A DNA stretch of 64,000 nt from Anaerostipes sp. (GTDB lineage: Bacteria > Bacillota > Clostridia > Lachnospirales > Lachnospiraceae). Shown here piece after piece: positions 25,108 to 35,429 of this stretch. The notes beneath the pieces were generated by a model that did not search any database, was not told where the DNA came from, and saw only the letters and a list, made by a program, of their open reading frames with translations. The translations under genes were made by a program, and so were the position numbers. Every line of letters starts with the position of its first letter. Position 1 is the first letter of the stretch. Where the stretch lies: positions 103,516-167,515 of the forward strand of contig JAQVEG010000001.1 of NCBI GenBank assembly GCA_028697725.1, given 5' to 3'.

Positions 25108-26247
25108 ATGGATAACCAAATGCTTGGAATTATAAATGCAGGAGAAGAAAATCGTAAATTACAGGACTTAGTACGCACAAGAAGTTTATCATCACTTCCA
25201 GTAGGAGGAAGATATCGAACCGTTGATTTCCTATTGAGTAACATGGTAAATTCAGGAATTAAGAATGTAGGATTAATTACAAAAAATAAATATAATTCTT
25301 TGATGGAACATGTGGGTTCAGGAAAAGAATGGGGATTAAACCGTAAACGTGGTGGACTGTTTGTTTTCCCTCCATATGTAAATGGAGCAGGAGCAGGAAC
25401 TGGTACTAATGATTATACGGTTATGGATGGACTTCGAGGAACTTTAGATTTTCTAAGAAAATCACCAGAACCATACGTATTATTGGGAAGATCTTATGTT
25501 ATTTTCAATAGTGATTTTAATGAAATGTTAGAGAAACATATTGAATCAGGTGCTGATATTTCTCTTATGTATTTTGATAATAGTGATGATGCAACAAACT
25601 GTGATTATGATGGTGTATATTTACAGACAGATGAAACAGACAAGATTACGGATATGTGTTATTCAGAGATTAAACACAGCTCAAGTAAGAAGAGTATGGA
25701 TGTCTATATTATGAAGAGACAATTGTTGATTGAATTGATTCAGGAAGCTGTATCATACAATAAAAAACATTTCTTCTTTGATGTTATTATTCCAAACTTT
25801 AGCAGATTACATATTCAAGGATATGAGTACAAGGGATATGTGGGATGCATTACATCGTTAGAAGCTTTTTATAACATTAATATGGATTTGTTAAAACCAG
25901 AAGTTCAACAAGATTTATTCTTTGGAGAACATCAGATTTATACAAAGACAGGAGATACATCACCAGCTTATTATGGTGAACACGCACAAGTTACAAACAG
26001 TTTAATCAGTAGTGGTTCTGAAGTAGATGGAATTGTAGAAAATTCTATTATATTTAGAGGAGGCCACATCTCTAAGAATGCAGTTGTCAAAAATTCAATT
26101 GTAATGGCAGAAGGATTTATTGCAGAAGGAGGACAGATTAATCATACAATTTTAGATCGACATGTAAAAGTATACTCAAAAGCTCATTTAGCTGGTTCAA
26201 GTCATCATCCAGTCTTTATTCCAAAGGGGGCAAGTGTGAATGAGTAA
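25108..26247 (+). CDS. glgD: GlgD subunit of glucose-1-phosphate adenylyltransferase
   Basis: 379 residues, clearly homologous to GlgC along its length (both have PVGG/PFGG-RY-R-VDF-LSN, VGSGKEWGL and FPPYV). The catalytic GGQGSRL loop is replaced by INAGEENRKLQDL, so it is unlikely to be active alone. As in Bacillus, it is expected to form a hetero-oligomer that modulates GlgC. The C-terminal beta helix is retained. AGGAGG precedes the ATG, and the last 8 bases overlap the glgA start. Confidence 0.93.
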   Translation: MDNQMLGIINAGEENRKLQDLVRTRSLSSLPVGGRYRTVDFLLSNMVNSGIKNVGLITKNKYNSLMEHVGSGKEWGLNRKRGGLFVFPPYVNGAGAGTGTNDYTVMDGLRGTLDFLRKSPEPYVLLGRSYVIFNSDFNEMLEKHIESGADISLMYFDNSDDATNCDYDGVYLQTDETDKITDMCYSEIKHSSSKKSMDVYIMKRQLLIELIQEAVSYNKKHFFFDVIIPNFSRLHIQGYEYKGYVGCITSLEAFYNINMDLLKPEVQQDLFFGEHQIYTKTGDTSPAYYGEHAQVTNSLISSGSEVDGIVENSIIFRGGHISKNAVVKNSIVMAEGFIAEGGQINHTILDRHVKVYSKAHLAGSSHHPVFIPKGASVNE

Positions 26248-27718
26248 AAGCAAAACAAAAGTTAAGGTCGATGAGAAATGTGAAAACAAATTATCAGTTT
26301 TAATGGTTGCAGCTGAATGTGCACCATTTGTAAAATTAGGAGGGCTTGCCGACGTTGTCGGTACCCTCCCAATTGAACTTAACAAGTTGGGTGCAGATGC
26401 TAGGGTAATGCTGCCATTTCATCGACAAATCAAAGAAAAGTATTTTGATAGAGTTACCCATGTTTGCGATTTTTCGGTACAATTTAATCAAAGAGCAGTC
26501 TATGTTGGTGTAGAAAAATTAGTCTATAATGATGTAATTCATTATTTTATTGACAATGAAGAATATTTTGGAGATGCAGTTTATCGTGGTGGCATAGCAG
26601 AAGGAGAGCAGTATGCCTTCTTTGATCGCGCGGTGGTAGAGGCAGCTGGAAGAATAGGATTTATTCCAGACATCCTTCACTGTAATGACTGGCAAACCGG
26701 TCTTATTCCTATTTTGATTCGTACACAGTACGGACATTGGGATATTGGAAGATCCAAATGTATTTTTACCATTCATAATATGATGTATCAAGGAAAATTT
26801 GGATTTGAGATGTTCCAAAAGTGGCTGGGAATTAATCCAGTATATAATACCCCTGAATATATGCATAATTATGATTGTGCAAGTTTTATGAAAGCAGGTG
26901 TTGTATTTGCAGACAGACTTAGCACAGTAAGTCCTAGCTATGCAAAGGAAATACTAAGTCCAGAGTATGCTTACCAGATGGAAGGCATTTTAAATGCAAG
27001 ACAATGGGATACATGGGGAATTGTGAATGGAATTGACACAAAAGCATATAATCCAGAAGATGACTTATATTTAAAACATCATTTTTCTGTAGATGATATG
27101 AGTGGAAAACGTAAGAACAAAATTAAATTAATCAAGGATTTAGGATTGACAATTAATCCAGGAGTTCCTATCATCGCTATGGTTACTAGATTAACTAGCC
27201 AAAAAGGATTAGATTTAGTAAAATACATCTTGGATGAAATGATGTGTACGGAGGATATTGGATTTATTATTCTTGGAACAGGGGATAAAGTATATGAAGA
27301 CTTTTTCCGTTTCATGGAGAATAAGTATAAAGGAAGACTATGTGCATATATTGATTACAATGAGCGAGTTGCCCATGAAATCTATGCAGGCAGTGATTTA
27401 TTCTTAATGCCATCAAAATTTGAGCCATGTGGAATTTCACAGATGATAGCACTTCGTTATGGTACATTGCCAGTTGTTAGAGAAACTGGTGGTTTATGTG
27501 ATACAATAGAGAGCTATAATGAATATGAAGAAACAGGAAACGGATTTTCGTTCCAGAATTATAATGCTCATGAAATGTTTGGAGTTATTAAATATGCCCT
27601 TAAGATTTTAAGAAGTCCAAAACGTAAAAAGGGCTTAATAAGAAGAGCAATGGAGTCAGATAACAGTTTTGAAACGTCAGCAAAGAAATATTTGGAGATG
27701 TATCAATCCATCGTATAA
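26240..27718 (+). CDS. glgA: glycogen synthase (GT5)
   Basis: 492 residues. The KxGGL motif for ADP-glucose is at 32-36 (KLGGL), and the C-terminal Rossmann half has VTRLTSQKGLDLV and the E-x7-E-type segment SKFEPCGISQMIALRYG. It uses ADP-glucose from GlgC/D to extend alpha-1,4 chains. The N-terminus has about 15 extra charged residues before the synthase core (LSVLMVAAECAPF). It overlaps glgD by 8 bases and is 31 bases from glgP. Confidence 0.96.
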   Translation: MSKSKTKVKVDEKCENKLSVLMVAAECAPFVKLGGLADVVGTLPIELNKLGADARVMLPFHRQIKEKYFDRVTHVCDFSVQFNQRAVYVGVEKLVYNDVIHYFIDNEEYFGDAVYRGGIAEGEQYAFFDRAVVEAAGRIGFIPDILHCNDWQTGLIPILIRTQYGHWDIGRSKCIFTIHNMMYQGKFGFEMFQKWLGINPVYNTPEYMHNYDCASFMKAGVVFADRLSTVSPSYAKEILSPEYAYQMEGILNARQWDTWGIVNGIDTKAYNPEDDLYLKHHFSVDDMSGKRKNKIKLIKDLGLTINPGVPIIAMVTRLTSQKGLDLVKYILDEMMCTEDIGFIILGTGDKVYEDFFRFMENKYKGRLCAYIDYNERVAHEIYAGSDLFLMPSKFEPCGISQMIALRYGTLPVVRETGGLCDTIESYNEYEETGNGFSFQNYNAHEMFGVIKYALKILRSPKRKKGLIRRAMESDNSFETSAKKYLEMYQSIV

Positions 27719-27749
27719 TACGTTATCTGTGAAAGGAGAACAACTTAGG

Positions 27750-30197
27750 ATGAGTAAGAATAACAGTAAAGTAAATGAAATCAAAGATGCAGTGGAAAGG
27801 AAATTGAGCCATTCCTTTGGGACATCATTAGAAGAGGCAACAAGAGAAGAATTATATAAGGCTGGAGCAGGATGCATTCGCGATGAAATTATGCAGAAGT
27901 GGTCAAAAAGCCGTAAGAAGATTGAAGACAGTGGAGCAAAAAAACTCTACTATATGTCTGCTGAGTTCTTAATGGGACGTGCGTTCTCCAATAATCTTAT
28001 CAATGCGGGAGTGTTTGAAGAATATAAAACCGCATTTAAAGAGATGGGATTTGATTTGGAAGAAATCGGGAAGGAAGAACCAGATGCGGGTCTTGGAAAT
28101 GGAGGACTTGGAAGATTAGCAGCGTGCTTTTTAGATTCTTTAGCAACATTGGATTTACCTGTTATTGGATGTGGAATTCGATATGAATATGGATTATTCA
28201 AACAAAAAATTATCGATGGAACACAAATTGAGATAGAAGATGACTGGCTACGTGAAGGGCATGTTTGGGAGATTGAACGTCCTGAGTTGAGTGTAGAAGT
28301 AAAGTTTAACGGAACTGTTGAGCAGGAATGGGCAGAAGATGGATTAAAGATTCATCATAAAGATTACCATACTGTAATTGCAGTTCCATATGATGTTCCA
28401 ATTATTGGATATCAATCAAATACTCCAGCCACACTTCGTTTATGGAGTGCAAGAAGCAAACAGACCTTTGATTTACATTATTTTAATGAAGGAATGTATA
28501 ATAAATCTATGGCTGATCAGGAATTTGCTGAGGTTATTTCAAAAGTGTTATATCCAGCAGATGATCATATGCAAGGGAAAATGCTTCGTTTGAAACAGTT
28601 TTATTTTTTAACATCTGCAACTATGCAGCTTGCAGTACGAAGTCATAAAGAAAAAAGAGGAGATTTGCATACATTAGCAGATCATGCAGTAGTTCAAATC
28701 AATGATACTCATCCAACCTTGGCAATTCCAGAGTTAATGAGAATTTTAATGGATGAAGAAGGATTCGGATGGGATGAGGCATACGACATTGTGTCTCAAA
28801 TGTTTAATTATACAAATCACACAATTATGCAAGAAGCATTAGAGTGTTGGGATGAGAATATGTTTAAACTGTTATTACCACGTATTTATCAAATTATTTG
28901 CACATTAAATGAAAAATACTGTAATACACTAAGAACATATTATCCAAATGACGAAGGAAAGATTGCTTATATGTCTATTATTGGGAATAGTCAAATTCGT
29001 ATGGCCAATTTATGTATAGCTGTTTGTCGCAGAGTCAATGGTGTTTCTCAATTACATGGGGATATTATTAAGAACCAATTATTCCATGATTCCTATAATA
29101 TTTATCCTCAAAAATATTTGGCAATTACCAACGGTATTACTCATAGAAGGTGGTTTGCATTGTCAAATCCAGGACTATATCGGTTAGTTTCTGAAAATAT
29201 TGAGGGTGATGTCTTGAAAGATTACAAGTTATTTGATAAAATAACTCCACTTGCTAATAATCCAGAGTTCTGTAAAGCATATGATACAGTGAAGATGGAA
29301 AATAAAAAACGTTTAGCAAAATACTTAAAAGAAGAACAAGGGATTGAGATTAATCCAAATTCAATTATCGACGTTCAGTGTAAGAGATTACACGAGTACA
29401 AGAGACAACTGTTAAAGTGTCTTCATATTATTTATTTGTACAAAGAGATTAAGAGAAATCCAGATTTTATTACCACACCAATTACATTTATTTTTGGAGC
29501 AAAAGCAGCACCAGGATATACAAGAGCCAAGGATATTATTCGACTCATTAATTCTATCGGTGAGATGGTAAATAACGATCCTGAAATCAAACAAAAGATA
29601 CAAGTAGTATTTGTTGAGAACTATTCTGTTTCTGTTGCTGAAGTTTTAATTCCGGCAGCAGATATAAGTGAACAGCTTTCTACAGCAGGATTAGAAGCTT
29701 CTGGTACAGGAAACATGAAGTTTATGATGAATGGAGCTTTAACCTTAGGTACTATGGATGGAGCCAATGTAGAGATTTATGAGCAGGTTGGAAAAGATAA
29801 TATTTTTATTTTTGGAGCAACTGTAGATGAGATTAACAGTATGAAGCAATACAAAACATACAATCCTGGGAATGTATTTGAACAAAGTCCAATTATTAGA
29901 GATGTATGTAACTGCTTGATTTCAGGAGATTTGCCAAAGTATGGGAAACGTAAGTATTCAGATATATACCAGTCTTTACTATTCGGTGATTTTGGAACAG
30001 CAGATCAATATTTTGTGCTATATGATCTTCCATCATATATTGAGGAATATCGGAAAGTATATAAAACATATACAGAAAAACATGACCAGTGGGTTAAGAT
30101 GGCAGTTCTTAATACTGCAAAATCTGGATTTTTCTCTTCTGATAGAACGATTGCAGAATATAATGATAAGATATGGCACTTAAAAAGAAACAAATAA
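27750..30197 (+). CDS. glgP: glycogen/maltodextrin phosphorylase
   Basis: 815 residues from ATG 27750, after AAAGGAG. An open frame extends 27 codons further upstream into glgA but lacks a good start site. The PLP lysine is K657 in SGTGNMKFMMNGALTLGTMD. The AEFLMGRAFSNNLIN and GNGGLGRLAACFLDSLATL segments are typical of the alpha-glucan phosphorylases. It releases glucose-1-phosphate from glycogen ends. Having it between glgA and a GH13 enzyme puts synthesis and breakdown under shared transcription. Confidence 0.96.
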   Translation: MSKNNSKVNEIKDAVERKLSHSFGTSLEEATREELYKAGAGCIRDEIMQKWSKSRKKIEDSGAKKLYYMSAEFLMGRAFSNNLINAGVFEEYKTAFKEMGFDLEEIGKEEPDAGLGNGGLGRLAACFLDSLATLDLPVIGCGIRYEYGLFKQKIIDGTQIEIEDDWLREGHVWEIERPELSVEVKFNGTVEQEWAEDGLKIHHKDYHTVIAVPYDVPIIGYQSNTPATLRLWSARSKQTFDLHYFNEGMYNKSMADQEFAEVISKVLYPADDHMQGKMLRLKQFYFLTSATMQLAVRSHKEKRGDLHTLADHAVVQINDTHPTLAIPELMRILMDEEGFGWDEAYDIVSQMFNYTNHTIMQEALECWDENMFKLLLPRIYQIICTLNEKYCNTLRTYYPNDEGKIAYMSIIGNSQIRMANLCIAVCRRVNGVSQLHGDIIKNQLFHDSYNIYPQKYLAITNGITHRRWFALSNPGLYRLVSENIEGDVLKDYKLFDKITPLANNPEFCKAYDTVKMENKKRLAKYLKEEQGIEINPNSIIDVQCKRLHEYKRQLLKCLHIIYLYKEIKRNPDFITTPITFIFGAKAAPGYTRAKDIIRLINSIGEMVNNDPEIKQKIQVVFVENYSVSVAEVLIPAADISEQLSTAGLEASGTGNMKFMMNGALTLGTMDGANVEIYEQVGKDNIFIFGATVDEINSMKQYKTYNPGNVFEQSPIIRDVCNCLISGDLPKYGKRKYSDIYQSLLFGDFGTADQYFVLYDLPSYIEEYRKVYKTYTEKHDQWVKMAVLNTAKSGFFSSDRTIAEYNDKIWHLKRNK

Positions 30198-30218
30198 CAA
30201 ATGAGTTAGGGGAAAACA

Positions 30219-32144
30219 ATGATTCATAATGCATCAATAGACAAGTATAGAAGTCCTATAGGGGCAATTAAGACAGGGGAAGAATTAACTCTTCGCCTGT
30301 TGGATACTCCAGTGAAAACAACAGCTGTTAGCGTTTTGTTGTTTTTTGAGGATAGGACCCAAGAATGTCCAATGACAAAAATGGATGGGGGTTATGAATT
30401 CAGCTTTTGTGTAGATAATAATCCACAGATTGTTTGGTATTTCTTTAAAATCTATGAAGATGACCATAGTTATTTCTATGGAGCAAGACCAGGAAGAAGC
30501 TGTGGCGAAGGAATGACAGTGGGGAGTGACCCTTTTAGTTTCCAGATTACGGTATATGATAAGAATTTTCATACACCAAAGTGGATGCAAAAAGGGGTAA
30601 TGTATCAAATTTTTCCAGATCGTTTTGCAAGAGGAAATCGGGAAAATTTACTCCATGGAAAAGAGTATCATGAAAATATGGGCAGAGAGATTTATGTTCA
30701 TCGAAACTGGGAAGAACAACCATTGTTTGCACCTATAAATGGTAACGAGAATTATAGTCCTTGCGATTTCTTTGGTGGAGATTTGGAAGGAATTATAGAA
30801 CATATTAATGAATTATCTGATATGGGAGTTACTTGTATTTACTTAAATCCCATTGTAGAAGCAGATTCTAATCATCGATACAATACTGCAAATCACAAAA
30901 AGTTAGATCCTTTTTTAGGAGATGAAGATGATTTTAGAAGACTATGTCGTCACGCCAAAAGAAAGGGAATCCGTATCGTATTAGATGGGGTATATTCTCA
31001 TACGGGTGATGATAGTATTTATTTTAATAAAAAAGGAAACTATCCGGAGAAAGGTGCGTTTCAAGGACCAGAATCTCCATATTATGATTGGTATTTTTTC
31101 GATGAAGAAGGTAGTTATAAGAGCTGGTGGGGATTTCAATCACTGCCAGAGGTAGATAAAACAAACCAAGCATATCAAGAATATATTATTACTGGAAAAA
31201 ATTCAGTGCTGAATTACTGGGCTGGCTTAGGTTCCTCTGGTGTCAGGCTAGATGTGGCAGATGAGTTGACCGATGAATTTATTTTCATGATTCGAAATAC
31301 AATGAAAAGGAAAAACCCAGACAGTGCAATTATTGGAGAGGTTTGGGAAGATGTTACCACAAAGGAAAGTTATGGTGTAAAGCGTAAGTATGCGCTGGGC
31401 AAAGGATTGGATAGTGCTATGAATTATCCGTTTAAAATTCAATGTTCGAACTATCTCCTTCGATATGTCAACGCATATGCAATGCAGGAGTTTTTACTTG
31501 GGCAGCAATGTAATTATCCAAAACCTTTTTATTACGCAAACATGAATTTGTTATCGTCTCATGATATTCCTAGAATTCGTACCACATTATCTACTGGATT
31601 AAATGAGAATATTCCGTCAAGAGAAAAACAGATAGATTATGTCATTGATAGGAATATGGATAATCAGGGACAGACCCTTTCAAGATTGGCGGTTGCAATT
31701 CAGTTTTTTATTCCGGGAATTCCATCCATCTATTATGGAGATGAATATGGAATGCATGGATTTAAAGACCCCTTTAACAGAGGAACTTTATTTAAACGGG
31801 ATACTGAAATTTATAGAACCTATGAGAAGATGGCACAGTTTCGCAAGGCAGAGCCAGTGTTACAGACAGGCCATGCTATATTTAAGGCAATCAATGAGAA
31901 TGTTCTTGCAATTATTCGTTTTATTTCCGATGGTCATGACGCATTGGGAGAGAAGGCTCAAGATGGTGCATATTTGCTCATAGTCAATCCAACAAGTCAG
32001 GCGGAGAACGTAATCATCGATTTAGAACAGCCTTTTGAAGGTGTTGAAAATCATCAATATCATAGATTTCTTAGAAAAGTAAATCAAAATAAGATTAGCA
32101 AGGTGATAGAATCTTTTGATTATGTGATTGAAAAGTTATATTAG
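30219..32144 (+). CDS. GH13 alpha-amylase family enzyme (neopullulanase/maltodextrinase type)
   Basis: 641 residues, no signal peptide, so cytoplasmic. An N-terminal beta domain of about 125 residues precedes VMYQIFPDRFARGN, the start of the GH13 barrel. Catalytic residues are D345 (GVRLDVADEL), E374 (IIGEVWED) and D449 (SSHDIPR). The layout resembles intracellular maltogenic amylases or neopullulanases that hydrolyse short or branched maltodextrins, so it may trim what phosphorylase leaves behind. Exact specificity (alpha-1,4 versus 1,6) cannot be read from the sequence. It is the last gene of the glycogen operon. Confidence 0.88.
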   Translation: MIHNASIDKYRSPIGAIKTGEELTLRLLDTPVKTTAVSVLLFFEDRTQECPMTKMDGGYEFSFCVDNNPQIVWYFFKIYEDDHSYFYGARPGRSCGEGMTVGSDPFSFQITVYDKNFHTPKWMQKGVMYQIFPDRFARGNRENLLHGKEYHENMGREIYVHRNWEEQPLFAPINGNENYSPCDFFGGDLEGIIEHINELSDMGVTCIYLNPIVEADSNHRYNTANHKKLDPFLGDEDDFRRLCRHAKRKGIRIVLDGVYSHTGDDSIYFNKKGNYPEKGAFQGPESPYYDWYFFDEEGSYKSWWGFQSLPEVDKTNQAYQEYIITGKNSVLNYWAGLGSSGVRLDVADELTDEFIFMIRNTMKRKNPDSAIIGEVWEDVTTKESYGVKRKYALGKGLDSAMNYPFKIQCSNYLLRYVNAYAMQEFLLGQQCNYPKPFYYANMNLLSSHDIPRIRTTLSTGLNENIPSREKQIDYVIDRNMDNQGQTLSRLAVAIQFFIPGIPSIYYGDEYGMHGFKDPFNRGTLFKRDTEIYRTYEKMAQFRKAEPVLQTGHAIFKAINENVLAIIRFISDGHDALGEKAQDGAYLLIVNPTSQAENVIIDLEQPFEGVENHQYHRFLRKVNQNKISKVIESFDYVIEKLY

Positions 32145-32153
32145 ATAAAATAA

Positions 32154-32191
32154 AAAAGAGAAATTCAGTTTAAAATTGAATTTCTCTTTTT
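32154..32191. terminator. bidirectional terminator, glycogen operon / Na-phosphate transporter
   Basis: AAAAAGAGAAATTCA pairs perfectly with TGAATTTCTCTTTTT around an 8-base loop. Both strands end in U-runs, so it serves both convergent genes in a 48-base gap. Confidence 0.9.
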
Positions 32192-32192
32192 G

Positions 32193-33842
32193 CTATTCAT
32201 CTTCAAGTTCAAAATCTTCTTCGTCATATTTGTCTGTAATAGAAAGTGCTATGTTTACTCCATGGTCAGAGATTCTTTCAAGTGCAGACAACATATCGGA
32301 AAAAAGCAATCCTGCACGAGGTTCGCAATCACCTTTTGACATTCGTTTAATATGTGATTTTTGATATTTTCGTTCCAGGTCATCCACGTGTTCTTCTAAT
32401 TCAAGAAGTTTTGGGATATTCTTTTCAGAGCGATCATGAAAAATCTTTAAAGCTAAAATTAAGACTTGTTCCACGCTTTCATACATGTTAATAATCTGTT
32501 TTTTTGCGGCAGGAGACAATTCGGATTTATGTTTCACCTTGCTGCAAGCCAATTCGGTAAAATTAACAGCATGATCGCCGATTCGCTCTACATCGCTGAC
32601 TGCATGGAATAAGCATCCTAATTGTCCTCGGTCAGAGATGGGAAGATCTAACTGATTTGTATGAACAAGAAAATCAGTGATGCTGTGGCTAATTTCATTG
32701 ATAGATTCCTCTTTCTTATAGATATCATCCACTTGACTTAAATCGTTATGAATAAAAGCTGAAAATGACTTATTTAAATTATCCCATACTAAATTTGCTG
32801 AGTGTATTAATTCTCTTCGAACTTGTGGGATGGCAGAAGCTGGAGTAATCATGGACTTCTCTCCAATATAAAGGAGGATATCATCTTCTGAAGTTTTGTC
32901 ATCTCCAGAAATAATTGCTTTGGCTAACTTAACAATATAATTCATAAACGGAAACATGATCAGTGCTTCTATAATTTTGAAAGCGGTATGTGCGTTAGCA
33001 ACACTTCGACCAATATTATGATTTGATATTTGTAAGAAAAAATTGGTAATCGGTTTTAGTGCCAATGACAGAGCTATAAATAAAATAATACTTCCAAATA
33101 CATTAAATAGGAAATGAATCATAGCAGCACGTTTTGCATTCTTTCTTCCACTTAAACTGGCAATCAAAGCAGAGACGCAAGATCCTATGTTACAACCTAA
33201 AATAATAAAGAAACAAATAGGAAGTGCAAGAAGTCCTTGCGATGCCATGAGTAAAACAATACTAACGGTAACAGAGGAACTTTGCAAAATTGCAGTAATT
33301 ATAAATCCAATGAAAACAGCAATAAAATGGTTGTCCAGATTAGATAGGGTATTCATAATCATAGGAGAATCTTTTAAGGCCTCCATGGTGGAGGACATAG
33401 TAGTTAGTCCAGTAAACAGAACTCCAAATCCCAAAACAACTTCACCTATTTTTTTTACATTAGGTGAATCTATAAACATAACCATGACAACACCAATGAT
33501 TAGGAAAAGAGGAGCCACCTTAGATAAATTAAATGCAACAAGCTGAGAAGTTACTGTAGTACCAATGTTGGCACCTAAAATAACACCAGCTGCCTGAGAA
33601 AGATTCATCAATCCAGCATTTACAAAACTAACAACCATTACGGTGCTTGCACTTGATGATTGGATAATCGCTGTAAAAAAGATACCAACTAGCATACCAG
33701 TGAATCGGTTGTTGGTAAAAAACTCTAAAATGTTACGAAGTCTTTCTCCAGCAGCATTCTCCAAACCGTCACTCATTAATTTCATTCCATATAAAAAGAG
33801 GCCTAAACCGCCAATCATAGGTAATATAAAAGAATAATCCAT
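32193..33842 (-). CDS. Na/Pi cotransporter family protein with PhoU-like domain
   Basis: 549 residues. The membrane part (about 1-310) contains the internal duplication of this family: IIQSSSASTVMVVSFV and ILQSSSVTVSIVLLMA, with LGANIGTTVTS and LGCNIGSCVSA. The C-terminal 200 residues are a helical PhoU-like domain (SDVERIGDHAVNFTEL, LERISDHGVNIALS) ending in an acidic tail. The family imports or exports phosphate with sodium. AGGAG precedes the ATG. Three TTTAC repeats spaced 11 bases apart lie upstream of it, suggesting control by phosphate supply. Confidence 0.93.
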   Translation of the reverse strand: MDYSFILPMIGGLGLFLYGMKLMSDGLENAAGERLRNILEFFTNNRFTGMLVGIFFTAIIQSSSASTVMVVSFVNAGLMNLSQAAGVILGANIGTTVTSQLVAFNLSKVAPLFLIIGVVMVMFIDSPNVKKIGEVVLGFGVLFTGLTTMSSTMEALKDSPMIMNTLSNLDNHFIAVFIGFIITAILQSSSVTVSIVLLMASQGLLALPICFFIILGCNIGSCVSALIASLSGRKNAKRAAMIHFLFNVFGSIILFIALSLALKPITNFFLQISNHNIGRSVANAHTAFKIIEALIMFPFMNYIVKLAKAIISGDDKTSEDDILLYIGEKSMITPASAIPQVRRELIHSANLVWDNLNKSFSAFIHNDLSQVDDIYKKEESINEISHSITDFLVHTNQLDLPISDRGQLGCLFHAVSDVERIGDHAVNFTELACSKVKHKSELSPAAKKQIINMYESVEQVLILALKIFHDRSEKNIPKLLELEEHVDDLERKYQKSHIKRMSKGDCEPRAGLLFSDMLSALERISDHGVNIALSITDKYDEEDFELEDE

Positions 33843-33872
33843 TCTCTTTCTCCTCTGTCATCTTAAATGTAT

Positions 33873-33900
33873 TTTACACAAACTTTACCTTTATTTTACT
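33873..33900 (+). promoter_or_regulatory. Pho-box-like triple repeat upstream of the phosphate transporter
   Basis: TTTACA (33873), TTTACC (33884) and TTTACT (33895) are spaced exactly 11 bases apart, one helical turn. This matches the Bacillus PhoP pattern of TT-A-CA repeats with 5-base gaps. They lie 31 to 58 bases upstream of the start of the minus-strand transporter. Confidence 0.5.
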
Positions 33901-33944
33901 TTATAATATTCCAAGAAACAAGAGAAATAGTGAGTTTTTTTAAG

Positions 33945-33974
33945 TTGCAACAAATTGTAATTTCATTGTATAAT
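33945..33974 (+). promoter_or_regulatory. promoter of miaB-mutS operon
   Basis: TTGCAA (33945-33950) and a perfect TATAAT (33969-33974) are 18 bases apart; the miaB ATG is 43 bases downstream. Confidence 0.7.
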
Positions 33975-34016
33975 AAAGATTACGTGAAAAAGAATACAAT
34001 TTAGGAGAATATAGAT

Positions 34017-35429
34017 ATGAACCAATTCAATACAGAAGCTGAAAAACAACAATATTATATAGAACAAATGGGTGTGTGGTACCAAGAACGAAAGAAAGAA
34101 TTAGGCAGAGATTTAAGCTGTTGTATTGTAACTATGGGTTGCCAGATGAACGAGAAAGATTCTGAAAAGCTTTTAGGAGTCTTAGAATCTATTGGATTTG
34201 TGGAAACAGAGTCAGAAGAGGCAGATATTACCCTATTTAATACTTGTACCGTTCGAGAGAATGCAAATACAAAATTATATGGTCATTTAGGATATGTAAA
34301 GAAGATGAAAGAGAAAAATCCAAATATGATTGTGGGATTATGTGGCTGTATGATGCAGGAAGATATTGTAGTTGAGAAAATCAAGAAAAGCTATAGGTTT
34401 GTTGACTTAATATTCGGAACTCATAATATTTTTAAATTGGCGGAGCTATTGTATCATTATACAAAATCCAATAGCCCTATTATTGATATTTGGGAAGGAA
34501 CAACAGAAATTGTAGAAGATTTGCCAAGTGACCGAAAATTTTCTTTTAAATCAGGGGTCAATATTATGTATGGGTGTAACAATTTTTGTAGTTATTGTAT
34601 TGTTCCATATGTAAGAGGGCGTGAAAGAAGCAGAAAACCAGAAGATATTTTAAAAGAAATCAAACAGCTGGCAGCAGAGGGAGTCAAAGAAGTGATGCTT
34701 CTTGGACAAAATGTAAATTCATATGGAAAGAATTTAGAGAAACCAGTTTCTTTTGGAGAGCTACTTCAGATGGTAGAACAAGTAGATGGAATTGAAAGAA
34801 TCCGTTTTATGACACCTCATCCAAAGGATTTATCCGATGAATTGATTGAAGTGATGGCAAATTCAAGTAAAATTTGTCACCATATGCACTTGCCAATGCA
34901 GTCAGGAAGTACAAAGCTGTTATCTGCCATGAACCGCCATTATACAAAGGAAGATTTTCTAAATCTGGCGTATAAGATTAAAGAAAGAATTCCAGGAGTT
35001 TCATTTACTACAGATATTATTGTTGGTTTCCCAGGAGAAACAGAAGAAGACTTTGAAGAGACGTTAGATGTTGTACGGAAGGTAAAGTTTGACAGTGCAT
35101 ATACTTATGTATATTCAAAGCGAACAGGAACTCCGGCAGCGATGATGGATTGCCAAGTTGATAAAGATACGATTAAGGATCGATTTGATCGTTTATTAAA
35201 GACAATCAAGGAAGGTTCAAGGGACAACCGAAAACATGGGGTTGGGAAAACAGAACCTGTGCTTGTTGAGGCAGTGAATGATCATGAAGAAGGTATGATG
35301 ACAGGAAGACTTTCAAGTAATATTTTGGTTCATTTTAAAGGAGAGAAAGAATTAGTAGGAAAGATAGTACAAGTGAAAATTACTGAAGAAAAAGGCTTTT
35401 ATTATATAGGAGAACAAATCAATGGCTAA
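34017..35429 (+). CDS. miaB: tRNA-2-methylthio-N6-dimethylallyladenosine synthase
   Basis: 470 residues. An N-terminal UPF0004 domain with cysteines in TMGCQMNEKDSE, NTCTVRENA and GLCGCMMQ binds one iron-sulfur cluster. The radical SAM cluster is bound by C187, C191 and C194 (GCNNFCSYCIVPYVRGRE). A C-terminal TRAM domain follows. It adds the methylthio group to i6A37 of tRNA, and its partner enzyme MiaA is encoded 5 kb downstream in the same cluster. The stop overlaps the mutS start by 8 bases. The order miaB-mutS-mutL-miaA is conserved in clostridia. Confidence 0.97.
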   Translation: MNQFNTEAEKQQYYIEQMGVWYQERKKELGRDLSCCIVTMGCQMNEKDSEKLLGVLESIGFVETESEEADITLFNTCTVRENANTKLYGHLGYVKKMKEKNPNMIVGLCGCMMQEDIVVEKIKKSYRFVDLIFGTHNIFKLAELLYHYTKSNSPIIDIWEGTTEIVEDLPSDRKFSFKSGVNIMYGCNNFCSYCIVPYVRGRERSRKPEDILKEIKQLAAEGVKEVMLLGQNVNSYGKNLEKPVSFGELLQMVEQVDGIERIRFMTPHPKDLSDELIEVMANSSKICHHMHLPMQSGSTKLLSAMNRHYTKEDFLNLAYKIKERIPGVSFTTDIIVGFPGETEEDFEETLDVVRKVKFDSAYTYVYSKRTGTPAAMMDCQVDKDTIKDRFDRLLKTIKEGSRDNRKHGVGKTEPVLVEAVNDHEEGMMTGRLSSNILVHFKGEKELVGKIVQVKITEEKGFYYIGEQING

